From positions 60,226-124,225 of the forward strand of contig NZ_LRPE01000001.1 of assembly GCF_001605885.1 (NCBI RefSeq): a stretch of 64,000 nt of DNA. The letters run 5' to 3'. The DNA comes from Acinetobacter lactucae. Its GTDB lineage: Bacteria; Pseudomonadota; Gammaproteobacteria; Pseudomonadales; Moraxellaceae. Made by a program: the position numbers and the translations under genes. Under the pieces are notes generated by a model. The model saw nothing but the letters and a program-made list of their open reading frames with translations. It searched no databases and had not been told where the DNA came from. Shown here piece after piece: positions 37,354 to 47,400 of the stretch. Numbering within the stretch: the stretch's first letter is position 1; each line of letters starts with the position of its first letter.

Positions 37354-38211
37354 ATGATATTGATATTAGCTGCTGCTTTAAGCAGTGTCTTGGTGTCTAT
37401 CCTATTAAAAACTTTAAAGAGAAAAGGTTATCAACCGCTACAAATGATTGCATGGAACTATGCAAGCGCAAGTCTGCTTTGTTTTTTATGGTTTCAGCCT
37501 GATATTCAACATGTTTCAATACAACATACACCTTGGTGGCTAATTATTGCATTGGGCGTAATTTTACCTAGTATTTTTTTATGCCTTGCTAAATCATTGG
37601 AATATGCAGGTATTGTTAAGACGGAACTTGCCCAAAGACTTTCGGTTGTTCTTTCTTTGCTTGCAGCATATTTCTTTTTTCATGAGCAATTTAATGCATT
37701 AAAACTGTGGGGAATAGGTCTAGGAATTTTTGCAGTCTTACTTGTCTTATTTGGACAAATAAATTCTTTCTCAAATCACCAATCTCGAAAAGCGATCTTT
37801 GCTCTGTTAAGTGTATGGTGTGGTTATGCAGCAGTAGACATTCTTTTAAAATATACAAGTAGTTTAGGACTTCAGTTTACTCTTACTTTAAATCTTATTT
37901 TTATTACTGCTTTTATATTGTCGATTTCATATTTATTACTACAAAAGACACAAAAGTGGCAGTTTAAAAGTACGATAGCTGGGTTAGTATTAGGCTTACT
38001 TAATTTTTTGAATATTGCTTTATATGTAAAGGCTCATATTCTTTTAAAAGATTCACCTGCAATTGTTTTTGCAAGCATGAATATTCTTGTGGTGTTATTG
38101 GGAATTGTGAGCGGAGTGATTTTATATAAAGAAAAATTAAAATGGCCTACTATTTTGGGGATTCTTTTAGGAATAAGTGGGGTGGTTTGTTTAGGTAGCG
38201 CAATGGCTTGA
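37354..38211 (+). CDS. EamA/DMT superfamily transporter
   Basis: Inner-membrane protein of 285 residues with about ten hydrophobic helices in two EamA-like halves (AQRLSVVLSLLAAYFFFHEQ in the first; ASMNILVVLLGIVSGVILYKE in the second). Family members export metabolites or amino acids; the substrate is unknown. The ATG at 37354 is preceded by TAGGG about 12 bases upstream. It is a single gene converging with the nitroreductase. Confidence 0.78.
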   Translation: MILILAAALSSVLVSILLKTLKRKGYQPLQMIAWNYASASLLCFLWFQPDIQHVSIQHTPWWLIIALGVILPSIFLCLAKSLEYAGIVKTELAQRLSVVLSLLAAYFFFHEQFNALKLWGIGLGIFAVLLVLFGQINSFSNHQSRKAIFALLSVWCGYAAVDILLKYTSSLGLQFTLTLNLIFITAFILSISYLLLQKTQKWQFKSTIAGLVLGLLNFLNIALYVKAHILLKDSPAIVFASMNILVVLLGIVSGVILYKEKLKWPTILGILLGISGVVCLGSAMA

Positions 38212-38213
38212 TA

Positions 38214-38239
38214 GTTCAAGAGAGGCGAGTCTCTTGAAC
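38214..38239. terminator. Inverted repeat between convergent genes, probable terminator
   Basis: GTTCAAGAGA and TCTCTTGAAC make a perfect 10-bp stem with a 6-base loop, right after the transporter stop. A T run is not adjacent on either strand, so termination is inferred from position. Confidence 0.5.
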
Positions 38240-38250
38240 GATAGAGATTT

Positions 38251-38904
38251 TTATAAATATGTGAAAATCACTTCATCTGGCAGGCGTGATTTAGGAAGCT
38301 TAGCATTAAAGTCATTTTCACTGCGATAGCCTAGAGAAACAATCACAGAGCTTCGTAAGCCTTTTTCTGTTAAACCGAGCTCGGCATTTAAAACTTCTTC
38401 ATCAAAGCCACCCATCGGAGTCGCATCAATACCCTCTAAACCGGCAGCAAACAGTAACTGTCCTAAAGCAATGAATGTTTGGTTTTCCATCCATCCATAT
38501 AAATTTTTCTGTTCATTTCGATAGAATTCAACATAGCCATGGCGAGTATCTTTTTGGCCTAGTTTAGCTTTTTCATCTTTAAAACGGCCACTTAAATCAT
38601 CTTGTTCAAGTAGTTGATTTAAATATTCAGAGGAAATATCTGTTTTTGTGCAGAATACAATTGTATGTGATGACTCAAGCACTTTGGGTGCATTGTAAGC
38701 ATATTTCCCTGTTAATGCTTTTGCGATTCGTTCTTTAGCTGCAAGATTGTCTGCAACTACGAAATGCCAAGGCTGAATATTTACTGAAGAGGGAGTAAAA
38801 CGTAAAATTTCTAATAATTTATTAAGTTTGTCTTGAGGAATTTTCTTATCTGGATCATAGGCTTTTGTTGTGTAGCGGCTTTTAACTGTATTTAATAAAT
38901 CCAT
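38251..38904 (-). CDS. Oxygen-insensitive NAD(P)H nitroreductase, NfsB-like
   Basis: FMN-dependent nitroreductase/dihydropteridine-reductase-type flavoprotein of 217 residues. It aligns well with E. coli NfsB: SRYTTKAYDPDKK, TPSSVNIQPWHFVVA, GKYAYNAPKVLESSHTIVFC and FNAKLPKSRLPDEV. It is known in the family to reduce nitrofurans and quinones. Start 38904 (MDLLNTV) is chosen because GGAG lies 6 bases upstream on the minus strand; the ATG at 38916 lacks this. Confidence 0.87.
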   Translation of the reverse strand: MDLLNTVKSRYTTKAYDPDKKIPQDKLNKLLEILRFTPSSVNIQPWHFVVADNLAAKERIAKALTGKYAYNAPKVLESSHTIVFCTKTDISSEYLNQLLEQDDLSGRFKDEKAKLGQKDTRHGYVEFYRNEQKNLYGWMENQTFIALGQLLFAAGLEGIDATPMGGFDEEVLNAELGLTEKGLRSSVIVSLGYRSENDFNAKLPKSRLPDEVIFTYL

Positions 38905-39059
38905 TCTGTACTCCATATCAATCTTATTGCAATTGAGAGAATTTAATAGTTTGAATCATACGCTATTTTATTCAAAGATATTTGCTCTTTGATTTGATAA
39001 AAATTTATAGCAGTAATGTCGCAATTAAATAATATTTTTTATAAATATATAATTCTAAA

Positions 39060-39779
39060 TTAGTATTTCCATTCAATTAACTTTAGCTGCGGTGCATTAT
39101 CAGTAGGATCAATTTCCAAAATCTGAGCTTGATGCTCTCGCCAATCGCCAAGGACGATACGCTGTTTATGTTGTAATTGATGAATTGAAGGGCGATGAGT
39201 ATGCCCATGAATAAGTTTGTCTACATCTGTTAAAGCAGAGAGTACAGCTTGTTCATTTACATCCATAATTTCATAGCTTTTTTGCTGTTTATCAGCGGAG
39301 CTTCTTTTACGAAAACCATTCACCAGTTTGGTACGAAAACCCAGTGGTGTACGGCGTAAAAGAGCAACTAAGATCGGGTTTCGAATAATTTTTTTAAATC
39401 TTTGATAAGAAATATCATCTGTACATAAGGCATCACCGTGTTCTAGGCGGTACTGATGTCCAGCAATGTTGAGATAATAAATGTCGGGTAGTAATACACC
39501 GTTAAATTTATTGAGGAAAACCTGATTCAAAGCAAAATCACGGTTGCCCACTTGAAAGTAAACCCGATTTCCTTTTTGGTTGAAGTCTTTTAATGCTTCA
39601 ACAATTTCATCGAGCCATGGTGCTGAGTAATCATCACCAATCCAAGCGTTAAACCAGTCACCTAAAATATAGAGCTGTGTTTGTTTATCTTGATAATGAA
39701 CCAATAAATCTAAAAACCCTCGAACGAGTCGAGGGTGTTCAGGTGACAAGTGTAGATCTGAAATAAACAGATAAGTCAC
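39060..39779 (-). CDS. lpxH: UDP-2,3-diacylglucosamine diphosphatase LpxH
   Basis: Metallophosphoesterase forming lipid X in lipid A synthesis; peripheral on the inner membrane. Metal-binding motifs are in order: ISDLHLS, LGDWFNAWIGDD, VGNRDF, LEHGDALCTDD and IHGHTHRPSIH. Length 239 is normal. It starts 15 bases after the ppiB stop on the same strand, so the pair is likely an operon, as in other gammaproteobacteria. Confidence 0.94.
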   Translation of the reverse strand: MTYLFISDLHLSPEHPRLVRGFLDLLVHYQDKQTQLYILGDWFNAWIGDDYSAPWLDEIVEALKDFNQKGNRVYFQVGNRDFALNQVFLNKFNGVLLPDIYYLNIAGHQYRLEHGDALCTDDISYQRFKKIIRNPILVALLRRTPLGFRTKLVNGFRKRSSADKQQKSYEIMDVNEQAVLSALTDVDKLIHGHTHRPSIHQLQHKQRIVLGDWREHQAQILEIDPTDNAPQLKLIEWKY

Positions 39780-39794
39780 AGCTTATTCCTAAAA

Positions 39795-40304
39795 TTATTC
39801 AGAAATAATTTTAGCAGATTCGATTACAACGTTTTCTAAAGGAACGTCAGCGTGGTAACCACGGTTGCCAGTACGAACACCTTTGATCGCATCAACAACA
39901 TCCATACCTTCAACAACTTTACCAAATACGGCATAACCCCAACCTTGAGCAGTTTTAGAGGTATGGTTTAAGAAAGAGTTGTTTTTTACGTTAATGAAGA
40001 ACTGTGCAGAAGCAGAGTGAGGTGCTTGAGTACGTGCCATAGCAATCGTACCAACATCATTGCTTAAACCGTTGTCAGCTTCGTTTTCGATAGAATCACG
40101 AGTCGCTTTTTCTTTGAAGTTTTCGTCCATCCCGCCACCTTGGATCATGAAACCATCAATGACACGGTGGAAAATAACGCCGTCATAAAAACCGTCACGT
40201 ACATATTCTAAAAAGTTTGCTACTGTTTTTGGTGCTTTTTCAGTATTTAGTTCAAGAACAATACGACCTTTATTGGTGTTTAATTCGACTTGAGGAAAAC
40301 TCAT
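39795..40304 (-). CDS. ppiB: Peptidyl-prolyl cis-trans isomerase B (cyclophilin)
   Basis: Cytosolic cyclophilin accelerating prolyl isomerisation. The active-site motif [17 protein letters not shown] and the [13 protein letters not shown] segment are intact. No signal peptide is present, so this is the PpiB rather than the PpiA form. 169 residues. ATG at 40304 with AGGAG upstream on the minus strand. It is divergent from glnS and upstream of lpxH. Confidence 0.94.
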   Translation of the reverse strand: MSFPQVELNTNKGRIVLELNTEKAPKTVANFLEYVRDGFYDGVIFHRVIDGFMIQGGGMDENFKEKATRDSIENEADNGLSNDVGTIAMARTQAPHSASAQFFINVKNNSFLNHTSKTAQGWGYAVFGKVVEGMDVVDAIKGVRTGNRGYHADVPLENVVIESAKIISE

Positions 40305-40471
40305 TACATTAATCTCCTAAACATGGGCTTATGACCATGGGTTTTTGGTTGAGAGAAGCATAAGCAAACTGTAAACTACAAGGCAAGTAAAAAACGTTAA
40401 AATCTTTGTGAAAAATGAAGATAGCGTTTAAATTTTTCGAAATTTATCTACAAAGAAGTGATTGATACACT

Positions 40472-42199
40472 ATGAAGCCTAATGATGTTGTCTCGAACCT
40501 GCCAAATAACCCGACACCGAATACTCATGCCTCTGTCGATTCTGCGCAGCAAGAACAACAGGCTGGCTTAGATTTTGTTCGCCAAGTCATTACTGATGAT
40601 TTGGCTACAGGACGTGCAAAGCAGATCGTAACGCGTTTTCCACCAGAACCAAATGGCTATTTACATATTGGCCATGTAAAAGCAATTTGCTTGAACTTTG
40701 GTGTGGCTGAAGAGTTTGATGGTTTGTGTAATTTGCGTTTTGACGATACAAATCCTGATGCTGAAGAACAAGAGTATGTTGATGGTATTGCGAATGATGT
40801 GAAATGGCTTGGTTTTAACTGGAATGGTGAACCACGCTATGCATCAGGTTATTTTGATCAATTATATGCATGGGCAGTTCAACTTATTGAACAAGGTGAT
40901 GCATATGTAGATTTGCAATCTCCAGAAGAAATTAAGTTAAACCGCGGTAGTTTTGTTGAGCCAGGTAAAAACTCTCCATACCGTGATGCATCTATTGAAG
41001 AGAATCTTACTCGCTTTGAAAAAATGCGTAGTGGTGAGTTTAAAGAAGGTGAAGCAGTTTTACGTGCCAAGATTGATATGGCAAGTACAAATGTACATAT
41101 GCGTGATCCGATTTTATATCGTGTATTGCATTCAGAGCATCACCAAACTGGCGATAAATGGAAAATCTACCCGATGTATGACTATGCTCATCCATTGTCT
41201 GATGCCATTGAAGGGATTACCCATTCGCTTTGTACATTAGAATTCCAAGATCACCGTCCGTTTTATGACTGGATTGTAGAAAAAGTAAAATCTAAAGCTG
41301 TTCCGCATCAGTATGAATCTTCACGTTTAAACGTGGACTACACCATTACATCAAAACGTAAATTACGTAAATTGGTGGAAGGTGGCTATGTAAATGGTTG
41401 GGATGACCCACGTATGCCGACTGTGGTAGGGATGCGCCGTCGTGGTTTTACTCCTGAAGGTTTACGTGATTTCTGTAAGCGTGTAGGCGTGTCAAAAACT
41501 GATGGTATTGTAGATGTTGCAATGCTTGAGTTCTGTATTCGTCAATCTTTAGAAAATACTGCTGCGCGTGGTATGGCTGTTTTAAGCCCACTTAAAGTAA
41601 CTTTAACTAATTTACCAGAAGATATGGATCTGACGCATGCTCGCCATCCTAATGTAGATATGGGTGATCGTGTGATTCCTTTAACCAAGGAAATCTATAT
41701 TGACCGTAAAGACTTTGAAGAAGTACCGCCAAAAGGCTTTAAACGTTTAGTTCCTGACGGTGAAGTGCGTTTACGCCATGCTTACGTCATTAAATGTGAT
41801 GAAGTCATTAAAGATGCAAATGGTGAAGTGATTGAGCTGAAATGTTCAATTGACCCTGAAACTTTAGGTAAGAATCCTGAAGGTCGTAAAGTTAAAGGTG
41901 TGATTCACTGGGTATCTGCAACTAAAGGTATTCCTGCTGAAGTACGTATTTATGATCGATTATTTACAGAAGCTGACCCTGAAACTGGTGATGACTACTT
42001 GGCAAATCTTAATCCTGAATCATTAAAAATCGTACAAGCTGTCATTGAGCCAGCTTTAGCACAAGCAACTCCTGAAGATCGTTTCCAATTTGAGCGCGAA
42101 GGCTATTTTGTCGCTGATCAATATGATCATTCACCAGAGAAACCAGTTTTCAACCGTATTCTTGACTTAAAAGACAGCTTTAAACCTGAGAAAAAGTAA
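40472..42199 (+). CDS. glnS: Glutaminyl-tRNA synthetase
   Basis: Class I aminoacyl-tRNA synthetase charging tRNA-Gln. It has the HIGH signature in [15 protein letters not shown] and the KMSKS counterpart [10 protein letters not shown], with the two C-terminal anticodon-binding beta-barrels. Length 575 is slightly above E. coli (554) because of an N-terminal extension of about 30 residues rich in N, P and Q. The ATG at 40472 has AAGAAG upstream. The stop codon lies within the stem of the first of two terminators. Confidence 0.96.
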   Translation: MKPNDVVSNLPNNPTPNTHASVDSAQQEQQAGLDFVRQVITDDLATGRAKQIVTRFPPEPNGYLHIGHVKAICLNFGVAEEFDGLCNLRFDDTNPDAEEQEYVDGIANDVKWLGFNWNGEPRYASGYFDQLYAWAVQLIEQGDAYVDLQSPEEIKLNRGSFVEPGKNSPYRDASIEENLTRFEKMRSGEFKEGEAVLRAKIDMASTNVHMRDPILYRVLHSEHHQTGDKWKIYPMYDYAHPLSDAIEGITHSLCTLEFQDHRPFYDWIVEKVKSKAVPHQYESSRLNVDYTITSKRKLRKLVEGGYVNGWDDPRMPTVVGMRRRGFTPEGLRDFCKRVGVSKTDGIVDVAMLEFCIRQSLENTAARGMAVLSPLKVTLTNLPEDMDLTHARHPNVDMGDRVIPLTKEIYIDRKDFEEVPPKGFKRLVPDGEVRLRHAYVIKCDEVIKDANGEVIELKCSIDPETLGKNPEGRKVKGVIHWVSATKGIPAEVRIYDRLFTEADPETGDDYLANLNPESLKIVQAVIEPALAQATPEDRFQFEREGYFVADQYDHSPEKPVFNRILDLKDSFKPEKK

Positions 42200-42224
42200 G
42201 AGATTGATTATCTCTTACTTTTTC
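42192..42224 (+). terminator. Terminator overlapping the glnS stop codon
   Basis: AAAAGTAAGAGA (42192-42203) and TCTCTTACTTTT (42211-42222) form a perfect 12-bp stem around TTGATTA. The 5' arm includes the end of glnS. Confidence 0.8.
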
Positions 42225-42262
42225 GCAAGACGAACAACATGTTGTGAGTAAATAACAGAAAT

Positions 42263-42294
42263 AAAAAAGCCCAACTCAGTTGGGCTTTTTTATT
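42263..42294. terminator. Second terminator after glnS
   Basis: AAAAGCCCAA and TTGGGCTTTT pair around CTCAG, with A and T runs on both flanks. It makes a tandem pair with the stem at 42192 and could act in both directions. Confidence 0.88.
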
Positions 42295-42625
42295 TAGATG
42301 TCTTCTCATATTTCTTTTTCTTTATGATTAATATCCTTGGCAAATTAGCTTAGGCTGGATTAATCACATAAAAATAAAGAACCAAGATTATAAGGAGAAT
42401 ACATGAAAGCAATAAATAAGTATTGACCGTATTAAAGCTTTTAATAAATTTCCAGATATCCATAGTAAATCAACGTATATTTTGTGTTACAAATTAATAA
42501 TACACTGAAAATTTTATTAAATGTTTGTTAAAGCCGAATATCGTATTCCCTTTGTTTGAAAAATAAGCAAATAATAATACCAAATGGTAAAATTTAGTAT
42601 TTGCACGCATTAGAATTTTTATAGT
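42295..42625. other. Intergenic region with a decayed or minimal reading frame
   Basis: About 330 AT-rich bases between glnS and the amidotransferase. The only notable content is a strong ribosome binding site (AAGGAG at 42392-42397) with a seven-codon frame, described separately. Nothing else supported. Confidence 0.45.
42403..42508 (+). pseudogene. Seven-codon minigene or frameshifted short gene behind a strong ribosome binding site
   Basis: ATG 42403 follows AAGGAG with ideal spacing but encodes only MKAINKY before TGA at 42424-42426. Removing one T around 42423-42424 would join it to the adjoining frame (from GAC at 42425), open to TGA at 42506-42508, giving about 34 residues including DRIKAFNKFPDIHSKSTY. 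Either this is a remnant broken by a one-base shift, a translated minigene, or chance. No family recognised. Confidence 0.3.
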
Positions 42626-43348
42626 TTAACCACTATAACCAATTCTTTTTAAAAATTTTTGAATAACCTCAAATGCAGCATGTTCGAGTGCTTGGGCATA
42701 TTGTAAGTTTTGTTCTCGAAGTTTCGGAATTGAAATATTGGCATTACGAAGTTCGCATGTATGGCCAATTAACCATTTCTCAAAATTCTCTTCTGTCGTT
42801 TCAATATGAAACTGCAATGCGAGAATATTATTTCCAACTTCAAATGCTTGATTGGTATAAATCTCTGAGCTAGCTAATAACACAGCATTTTCGGGAAGGT
42901 CGAAAGTATCGCCATGCCAATGTAAAACATGTACATTATTAAGCAAAGGAGATAACACCTGATTGGCACGTAAACTTAAGCTTAGTGGGCCCCAGCCAAT
43001 TTCTTTTTGATGTCCTGCATATACTTTTGCACCAAGCGCATGAGCAATAAGCTGTGCACCCAAACAAATACCAAGTGTAGGTTTATCTGCTGCTAAACGT
43101 TGTTTAAGTAGAGCAATTTCATCTTTTAAAAATGGATAATCTTCAGTTTCGTAAACCCCGATTGGGCCACCTAAAATAATAGTTAATCCATCGTGTGAGA
43201 AAGCAGGAGTTAAATCATCTACGCCTGCTTCAAAATAACGCACGCGAAATCCATGTTGATAAAACACATCTTCTAATGAACCTAAGTCTTCGAAAGCAAG
43301 ATGCTGAATGGCATAAATAGTTTTAGGGAAGGCGTTTGTTGTGTTCAT
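42626..43348 (-). CDS. Class I glutamine amidotransferase-like protein
   Basis: A 240-residue GATase1 domain protein similar to stand-alone GuaA-like amidotransferases (YfeJ type). The nucleophile elbow is LGICLGAQLIAHALG, with the Cys predicted catalytic. The His-Glu part of the triad is in ALQFHIETTEENF. The oxyanion region is GGPIGVYETEDYPF. The amino acceptor is unknown. Members may act on gamma-glutamyl amines or peptides, which would suit its place after the ethanolamine genes, but that is inference. It starts 166 bases after eutC. Confidence 0.8.
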   Translation of the reverse strand: MNTTNAFPKTIYAIQHLAFEDLGSLEDVFYQHGFRVRYFEAGVDDLTPAFSHDGLTIILGGPIGVYETEDYPFLKDEIALLKQRLAADKPTLGICLGAQLIAHALGAKVYAGHQKEIGWGPLSLSLRANQVLSPLLNNVHVLHWHGDTFDLPENAVLLASSEIYTNQAFEVGNNILALQFHIETTEENFEKWLIGHTCELRNANISIPKLREQNLQYAQALEHAAFEVIQKFLKRIGYSG

Positions 43349-43464
43349 ACAAATGATTCATAGAAGATCAATAGTTGGAGTATAGCGATAAATATAAAGA
43401 AGAAAATATCTGTATAAATCGTCAATACCTGAAAATTGATATTTTTCGTTAAGATAATATTGTT

Positions 43465-43504
43465 ATGCAAAGGTTTATCTATTTTTCAATAAATCTCTTT
43501 GCAT
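43465..43504. repeat. Inverted repeat between eutC and the amidotransferase gene
   Basis: ATGCAAAG near 43464-43472 and CTTTGCAT at about 43497-43504 are complementary, with partly complementary GTTTAT/ATAAAT inside. There is no T run. It may be a weak terminator of the eut genes or an mRNA-stability element. Confidence 0.35.
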
Positions 43505-43514
43505 ATTCCACTGC

Positions 43515-44330
43515 TTAAAATAATAGCTTTTGGGTTGGTTCAAAGCCTATATCTGAAAGTTGATGTTCATCTTTTAAATTAACTCCTGAAAAACCAAGTT
43601 GTTTTGATTTTTTCATTAATGCCATTAAACGTTGTGCCGCAACTGGAATACTTAAACCTGCTGAGCGAACATTTGAAATACAGTTGCGCTTGGCATCGAG
43701 GCAACCCGAATATGCATTCCATGTGTAGTAAATTCCCATACTATCCGGAGAGCTTAAACCAGGGCGCTCACCAATGAGCATAACAAGCATAGATGCTTTA
43801 AAGATTTCTGCGACTTCATCACCCAAAGCAACTCGGCTACCTGTGGCAAGTACAATTGGTGCGAGGTTCCAGTTTTCTTGCTGAATTTGTTCATTTAGCT
43901 CTGTAATGAATGGGATAGCATTCGCTTCAATCGCTCTTGCAGAGAGACCATCACCTACAACAATACAAACGTCATATTGTTGCGGATTTTCTGCATATTT
44001 CTTACTTAAGGCATCTTTTGATGGGGTTGAAAGCTGGCGCCCCAAATCTGGACGTTTGAGGTAAATTTCCTTATTAGGAGCATTGCTTTGAACATGAACA
44101 CTTTGCAGCTGCCGTTGTGCTAATTGCTCTGATAAATAGGAAACATCCAGAGTTTGATAAACCGCATCTTTTGCTTGGGCATGCGACAACTGGAACTCAA
44201 GTAAAGCGTGTGTTGGGATACTACAACCAGCACGACCTAATGCAATACGGGCATCTGTAAACTGTTTGAGTTTTTCCCACTGATCTTGATGCGTGCTTGA
44301 TGGGTATTGAATATCACGATTAAGTTTCAT
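43515..44330 (-). CDS. eutC: Ethanolamine ammonia-lyase small subunit
   Basis: Light subunit of the adenosylcobalamin-dependent enzyme converting ethanolamine to acetaldehyde and ammonia. Diagnostic segments: TDARIALGRAGCSIPTHALLEFQLSHAQAKDAV, VVGDGLSARAIEANAIPF, and ERPGLSSPDSMGIYYTW near the cobalamin site. Length 271 is in the usual range. It lies 10 bases after eutB, so the subunits are co-translated. No eutA reactivating factor or microcompartment shell genes are in the neighbourhood. Confidence 0.95.
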   Translation of the reverse strand: MKLNRDIQYPSSTHQDQWEKLKQFTDARIALGRAGCSIPTHALLEFQLSHAQAKDAVYQTLDVSYLSEQLAQRQLQSVHVQSNAPNKEIYLKRPDLGRQLSTPSKDALSKKYAENPQQYDVCIVVGDGLSARAIEANAIPFITELNEQIQQENWNLAPIVLATGSRVALGDEVAEIFKASMLVMLIGERPGLSSPDSMGIYYTWNAYSGCLDAKRNCISNVRSAGLSIPVAAQRLMALMKKSKQLGFSGVNLKDEHQLSDIGFEPTQKLLF

Positions 44331-44340
44331 GGTGTTTTCC

Positions 44341-45726
44341 CTAATTCATCAGCAGACGAGAGAATTGATCCGGCATGTGGTCTGCCCAGCAAATTTGAGA
44401 GTTTTGTTGTTTGAAAATACCTTGTTGTTCAAGCCAAGCAGAAAACTCAGGAGCGGGTTTTAAACCTAAAAGTTGTCTTAAATAGAGAGCATCATGGAAT
44501 GAAGTCGTTTGATAGTTGAGCATGACATCGTCTGAACCCGGAATTCCCATAATAAAGTTAATGCCCGCGGCGCCAAATAAAGTGAGGAGAACATCCATAT
44601 CATTCTGGTCTGCATCGGCATGATTGGTGTAACAAATATCGCAGCCCATTGGCACGCCAAGTAACTTACCGCAGAAGTGATCTTCTAGTCCTGCACGTAT
44701 AATTTGTTTACCGTTAAAGAGATATTCGGGGCCAATAAAACCAACGACAGTATTCACCAAAAGCGGATTATATTTACGGGCGACTGCATAGGCACGAGTT
44801 TCTAAGGTTTGTTGGTCCACGCCGTGATGAGCATTACTTGATAGGGCACTCCCTTGACCCGTTTCAAAATACATGACGTTTTGTCCAATAGTTCCGCGCT
44901 TAAGTGCGAGCGTGGCTTCATATCCTTCTTGTAGTAAGTCGAGTGAAATTCCAAAGCCTTCATTAGCCAGTTGGGTGCCAGCGATTGATTGAAACATTAA
45001 ATCAATTGGTACGTTTTTTTCAGCCAGTTGAATGCCTGAGCTGATATGGGTAAGTACACAAGATTGCGTTGGAATTTGATATTCCTGAATGACATGATCA
45101 AGTAATTTTAGTAGCTCTGACAAATTATGCAGGTTATCCGTCGCTGGGTTAATGCCAATCACGGCATCGCCGTTGCCATACATCAAACCGTCTAAAATAC
45201 TGGCAGAAATACCAAGCACATCGTCGGTAGGATGGTTCGGTTGTAAACGGGTAGAAAGATGACCTTTTAAACCAATGGTGTTGCGAAATTGGGTAATTAC
45301 TTCGCATTTACTGGCGACATAAATTAAATCCTGATTGCGCATAATTTTGCTGACGGCAGCCACCATTTCTGGAGTTAAACCTGATGCTAATGCTTTTAAG
45401 GTTTGGGCATTGGCTTCTTCTCCCAGTAACCAATTTCGGAAATCACCTACTGTAAAGTGTGAAATAGGGGCAAAGGCTGCCAGATCATGTTCATCAATAA
45501 TCAGTCGTGTAATTTCATCGGTTTCATAATCGACCACAACTTCGTTTAAAAAGGTTTTAAGCGGTACATCGGCCAAAGTCATTTGTGCCGCAACATGTTC
45601 GGTTGCATCGCTGGCCGCTACACCTGCTAATTCATCGCCTGAACGTAACGGTGTTGCTTTTGCCATCAAGGTCTTCAAGTCAGCAAAGTGATATTGTTGA
45701 TTGGCGATAATATTGCGATAACTCAT
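44341..45726 (-). CDS. eutB: Ethanolamine ammonia-lyase large subunit
   Basis: Catalytic TIM-barrel subunit (461 residues) of ethanolamine ammonia-lyase, acting with EutC and adenosylcobalamin. Conserved pieces are visible: LQPNHPTDDVLGISASILDGLMYGNGDAVIGINPATDN, YFETGQGSALSSNAHHGVDQ, FCGKLLGVPMGCDICYTNHADADQND and FIMGIPGSDDVMLNYQTTSFHD. It sits 16 bases after the permease gene. Its requirement for B12 is family knowledge; no cobalamin gene or riboswitch was seen here. Confidence 0.96.
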   Translation of the reverse strand: MSYRNIIANQQYHFADLKTLMAKATPLRSGDELAGVAASDATEHVAAQMTLADVPLKTFLNEVVVDYETDEITRLIIDEHDLAAFAPISHFTVGDFRNWLLGEEANAQTLKALASGLTPEMVAAVSKIMRNQDLIYVASKCEVITQFRNTIGLKGHLSTRLQPNHPTDDVLGISASILDGLMYGNGDAVIGINPATDNLHNLSELLKLLDHVIQEYQIPTQSCVLTHISSGIQLAEKNVPIDLMFQSIAGTQLANEGFGISLDLLQEGYEATLALKRGTIGQNVMYFETGQGSALSSNAHHGVDQQTLETRAYAVARKYNPLLVNTVVGFIGPEYLFNGKQIIRAGLEDHFCGKLLGVPMGCDICYTNHADADQNDMDVLLTLFGAAGINFIMGIPGSDDVMLNYQTTSFHDALYLRQLLGLKPAPEFSAWLEQQGIFKQQNSQICWADHMPDQFSRLLMN

Positions 45727-45742
45727 AGTTGCTTCCTTTTAT

Positions 45743-47179
45743 TTATAGTTCTTGTTCTGCGGCTTTAATATTTGCAAACTCTTCTTCTGGTGTACCTTTA
45801 ACTAAATGATAGCGGCTATAGAATAAAAAGTAAGCAATAAATACGATATAAATGGCGGCAGCAATAAACCAAACTTTAGGATTAACAACAAAGCCCGCAA
45901 CTACAGCAGCGACTGCTAAAACCAGTGCAATGCTTGAAGTGAAAATTCCTCCGGGAGTTTTATAAGGACGAGGCATGTCGGGTTTAGATAGGCGTAGTTT
46001 GATGTGGGATAAAAGAATCAACACATAAGAAATGGTTGCACCAAAAACCGCAATTAAAATCAGTGAATCGCCTTCTTTGGTCAGTGAAAGTAAGAACCCA
46101 ATAATGCCCGGAATAATAATTGCCAAATAAGGCGCTTTATTTTTATTAGTTAAAGAGAGTGAAGTTGGTAAATAGCCAGCACGAGAGAGTGCAAAGATTT
46201 GACGTGAATAGGCATAGATAATTGAAAAGAAACTTGCGATTAAACCTGCTAAACCGACAAAGTTAACAAAAGTCGCAAGCCAAGTGTTGGTACCATAAAC
46301 TTTAACCAGAGCATCGACGAGAGGAGCGCCTGAGTTTTGTAAAGTACTTGCACCTGCTGCGCCCGCACCTAAGAATAAAATGAGCATGGCAAACGCCGTT
46401 AATATAAGCATTGCTCCGATTAAACCTCGTGGGAGAGATTTGGCTGGATTTTTTGCTTCTTCGGCGGCTAATGGAACACCTTCAACTGCGAGGAAAAACC
46501 AGATTGCAAAAGGAACAGCGGCCCAGATGCCTAAATAGCCATGAGGTAGAAAACGACTTGCGCCAGCTGCTGTTCCAACAGGAATATCTAACAAATTTTG
46601 CGTATTAAAATGTGGAATCATTGCGACAATAAACACAACCAGAGCAACTGCTGCGACAAGTGTAATCGCAAACATAATTTTTAAGGCTTCTCCAGCACCT
46701 TTAAGATGTATGCCCATAAAAATGGCGTAGCAGGCGAGATAAATCATCCAGCCATTAATGCCAAATAGAGATTCACAATAACCGCCAATAAATACAGCAA
46801 TTGCCGCAGGTGCAATTGCGTATTCAATTAAAATGGCTGTGCCTGTTAAATAGCCCCCAAAAGGACCAAAGGCCGCACGTGCAAAACTATAACCGCCACC
46901 TGCTGTCGGCATCATGGTGGACATTTCTGACATAGAAAGACATAGACATAGGTACATAAGCGCAGCGAGTGCCGTGGCAATAAACATTCCGCCCCATCCA
47001 CCTTGAGCTATGCCAAAGTTCCAACCGGCAAAATCACCCGATATTACATAAGCTACGCCTAAACCAATCAGGAGTAACCAACCAACCGTACCTTGTTTAA
47101 GTTGACGCTGAGCAAAATATTCTGCTGATGAGATTTCTGTATCTGAAGAAATGACGGAAGCTGTTTCTGGTTGATTCAT
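45743..47179 (-). CDS. eat: Ethanolamine permease (APC superfamily)
   Basis: Amino acid/polyamine/organocation-type inner-membrane permease with about twelve spans, 478 residues. The N-terminal GVAYVISGDFAGWNFGIAQGGWGG and the MSTMMPTAGGGYSFARAAFGPFGGYLTG segments match the ethanolamine permease subfamily. Its place directly before eutB-eutC supports ethanolamine as substrate. The three genes form one minus-strand operon. The ATG at 47179 has AGGAG upstream on the minus strand. Confidence 0.92.
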   Translation of the reverse strand: MNQPETASVISSDTEISSAEYFAQRQLKQGTVGWLLLIGLGVAYVISGDFAGWNFGIAQGGWGGMFIATALAALMYLCLCLSMSEMSTMMPTAGGGYSFARAAFGPFGGYLTGTAILIEYAIAPAAIAVFIGGYCESLFGINGWMIYLACYAIFMGIHLKGAGEALKIMFAITLVAAVALVVFIVAMIPHFNTQNLLDIPVGTAAGASRFLPHGYLGIWAAVPFAIWFFLAVEGVPLAAEEAKNPAKSLPRGLIGAMLILTAFAMLILFLGAGAAGASTLQNSGAPLVDALVKVYGTNTWLATFVNFVGLAGLIASFFSIIYAYSRQIFALSRAGYLPTSLSLTNKNKAPYLAIIIPGIIGFLLSLTKEGDSLILIAVFGATISYVLILLSHIKLRLSKPDMPRPYKTPGGIFTSSIALVLAVAAVVAGFVVNPKVWFIAAAIYIVFIAYFLFYSRYHLVKGTPEEEFANIKAAEQEL

Positions 47180-47300
47180 ACAATACTCCTGCGAGTTGGT
47201 TTGTATTTATCAATGCAAAAGCAGTGCCTAAATGAAAAACTTTAGTTAATAGATGGCACTTTTTTATTCCAAATAGTAAAAACTTAAGAATTAACAATAT

Positions 47301-47336
47301 AAAATAAAGAAGCCAGCAATCTAAATTACTGGCTTC
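47301..47336 (-). terminator. Terminator of the aldehyde dehydrogenase gene
   Basis: GAAGCCAG (47309-47316) pairs with CTGGCTTC (47329-47336), with an inner AAT/ATT extension. On the minus strand the stem is followed by TTTATTTTAT. It separates the dehydrogenase from the eut operon promoter. Confidence 0.7.
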
Positions 47337-47400
47337 TCATATAATTAGTCATTTTACTTCTTTCTAGTGTTGATAGTGTGGCATCAACTTGGTGCAAAAC

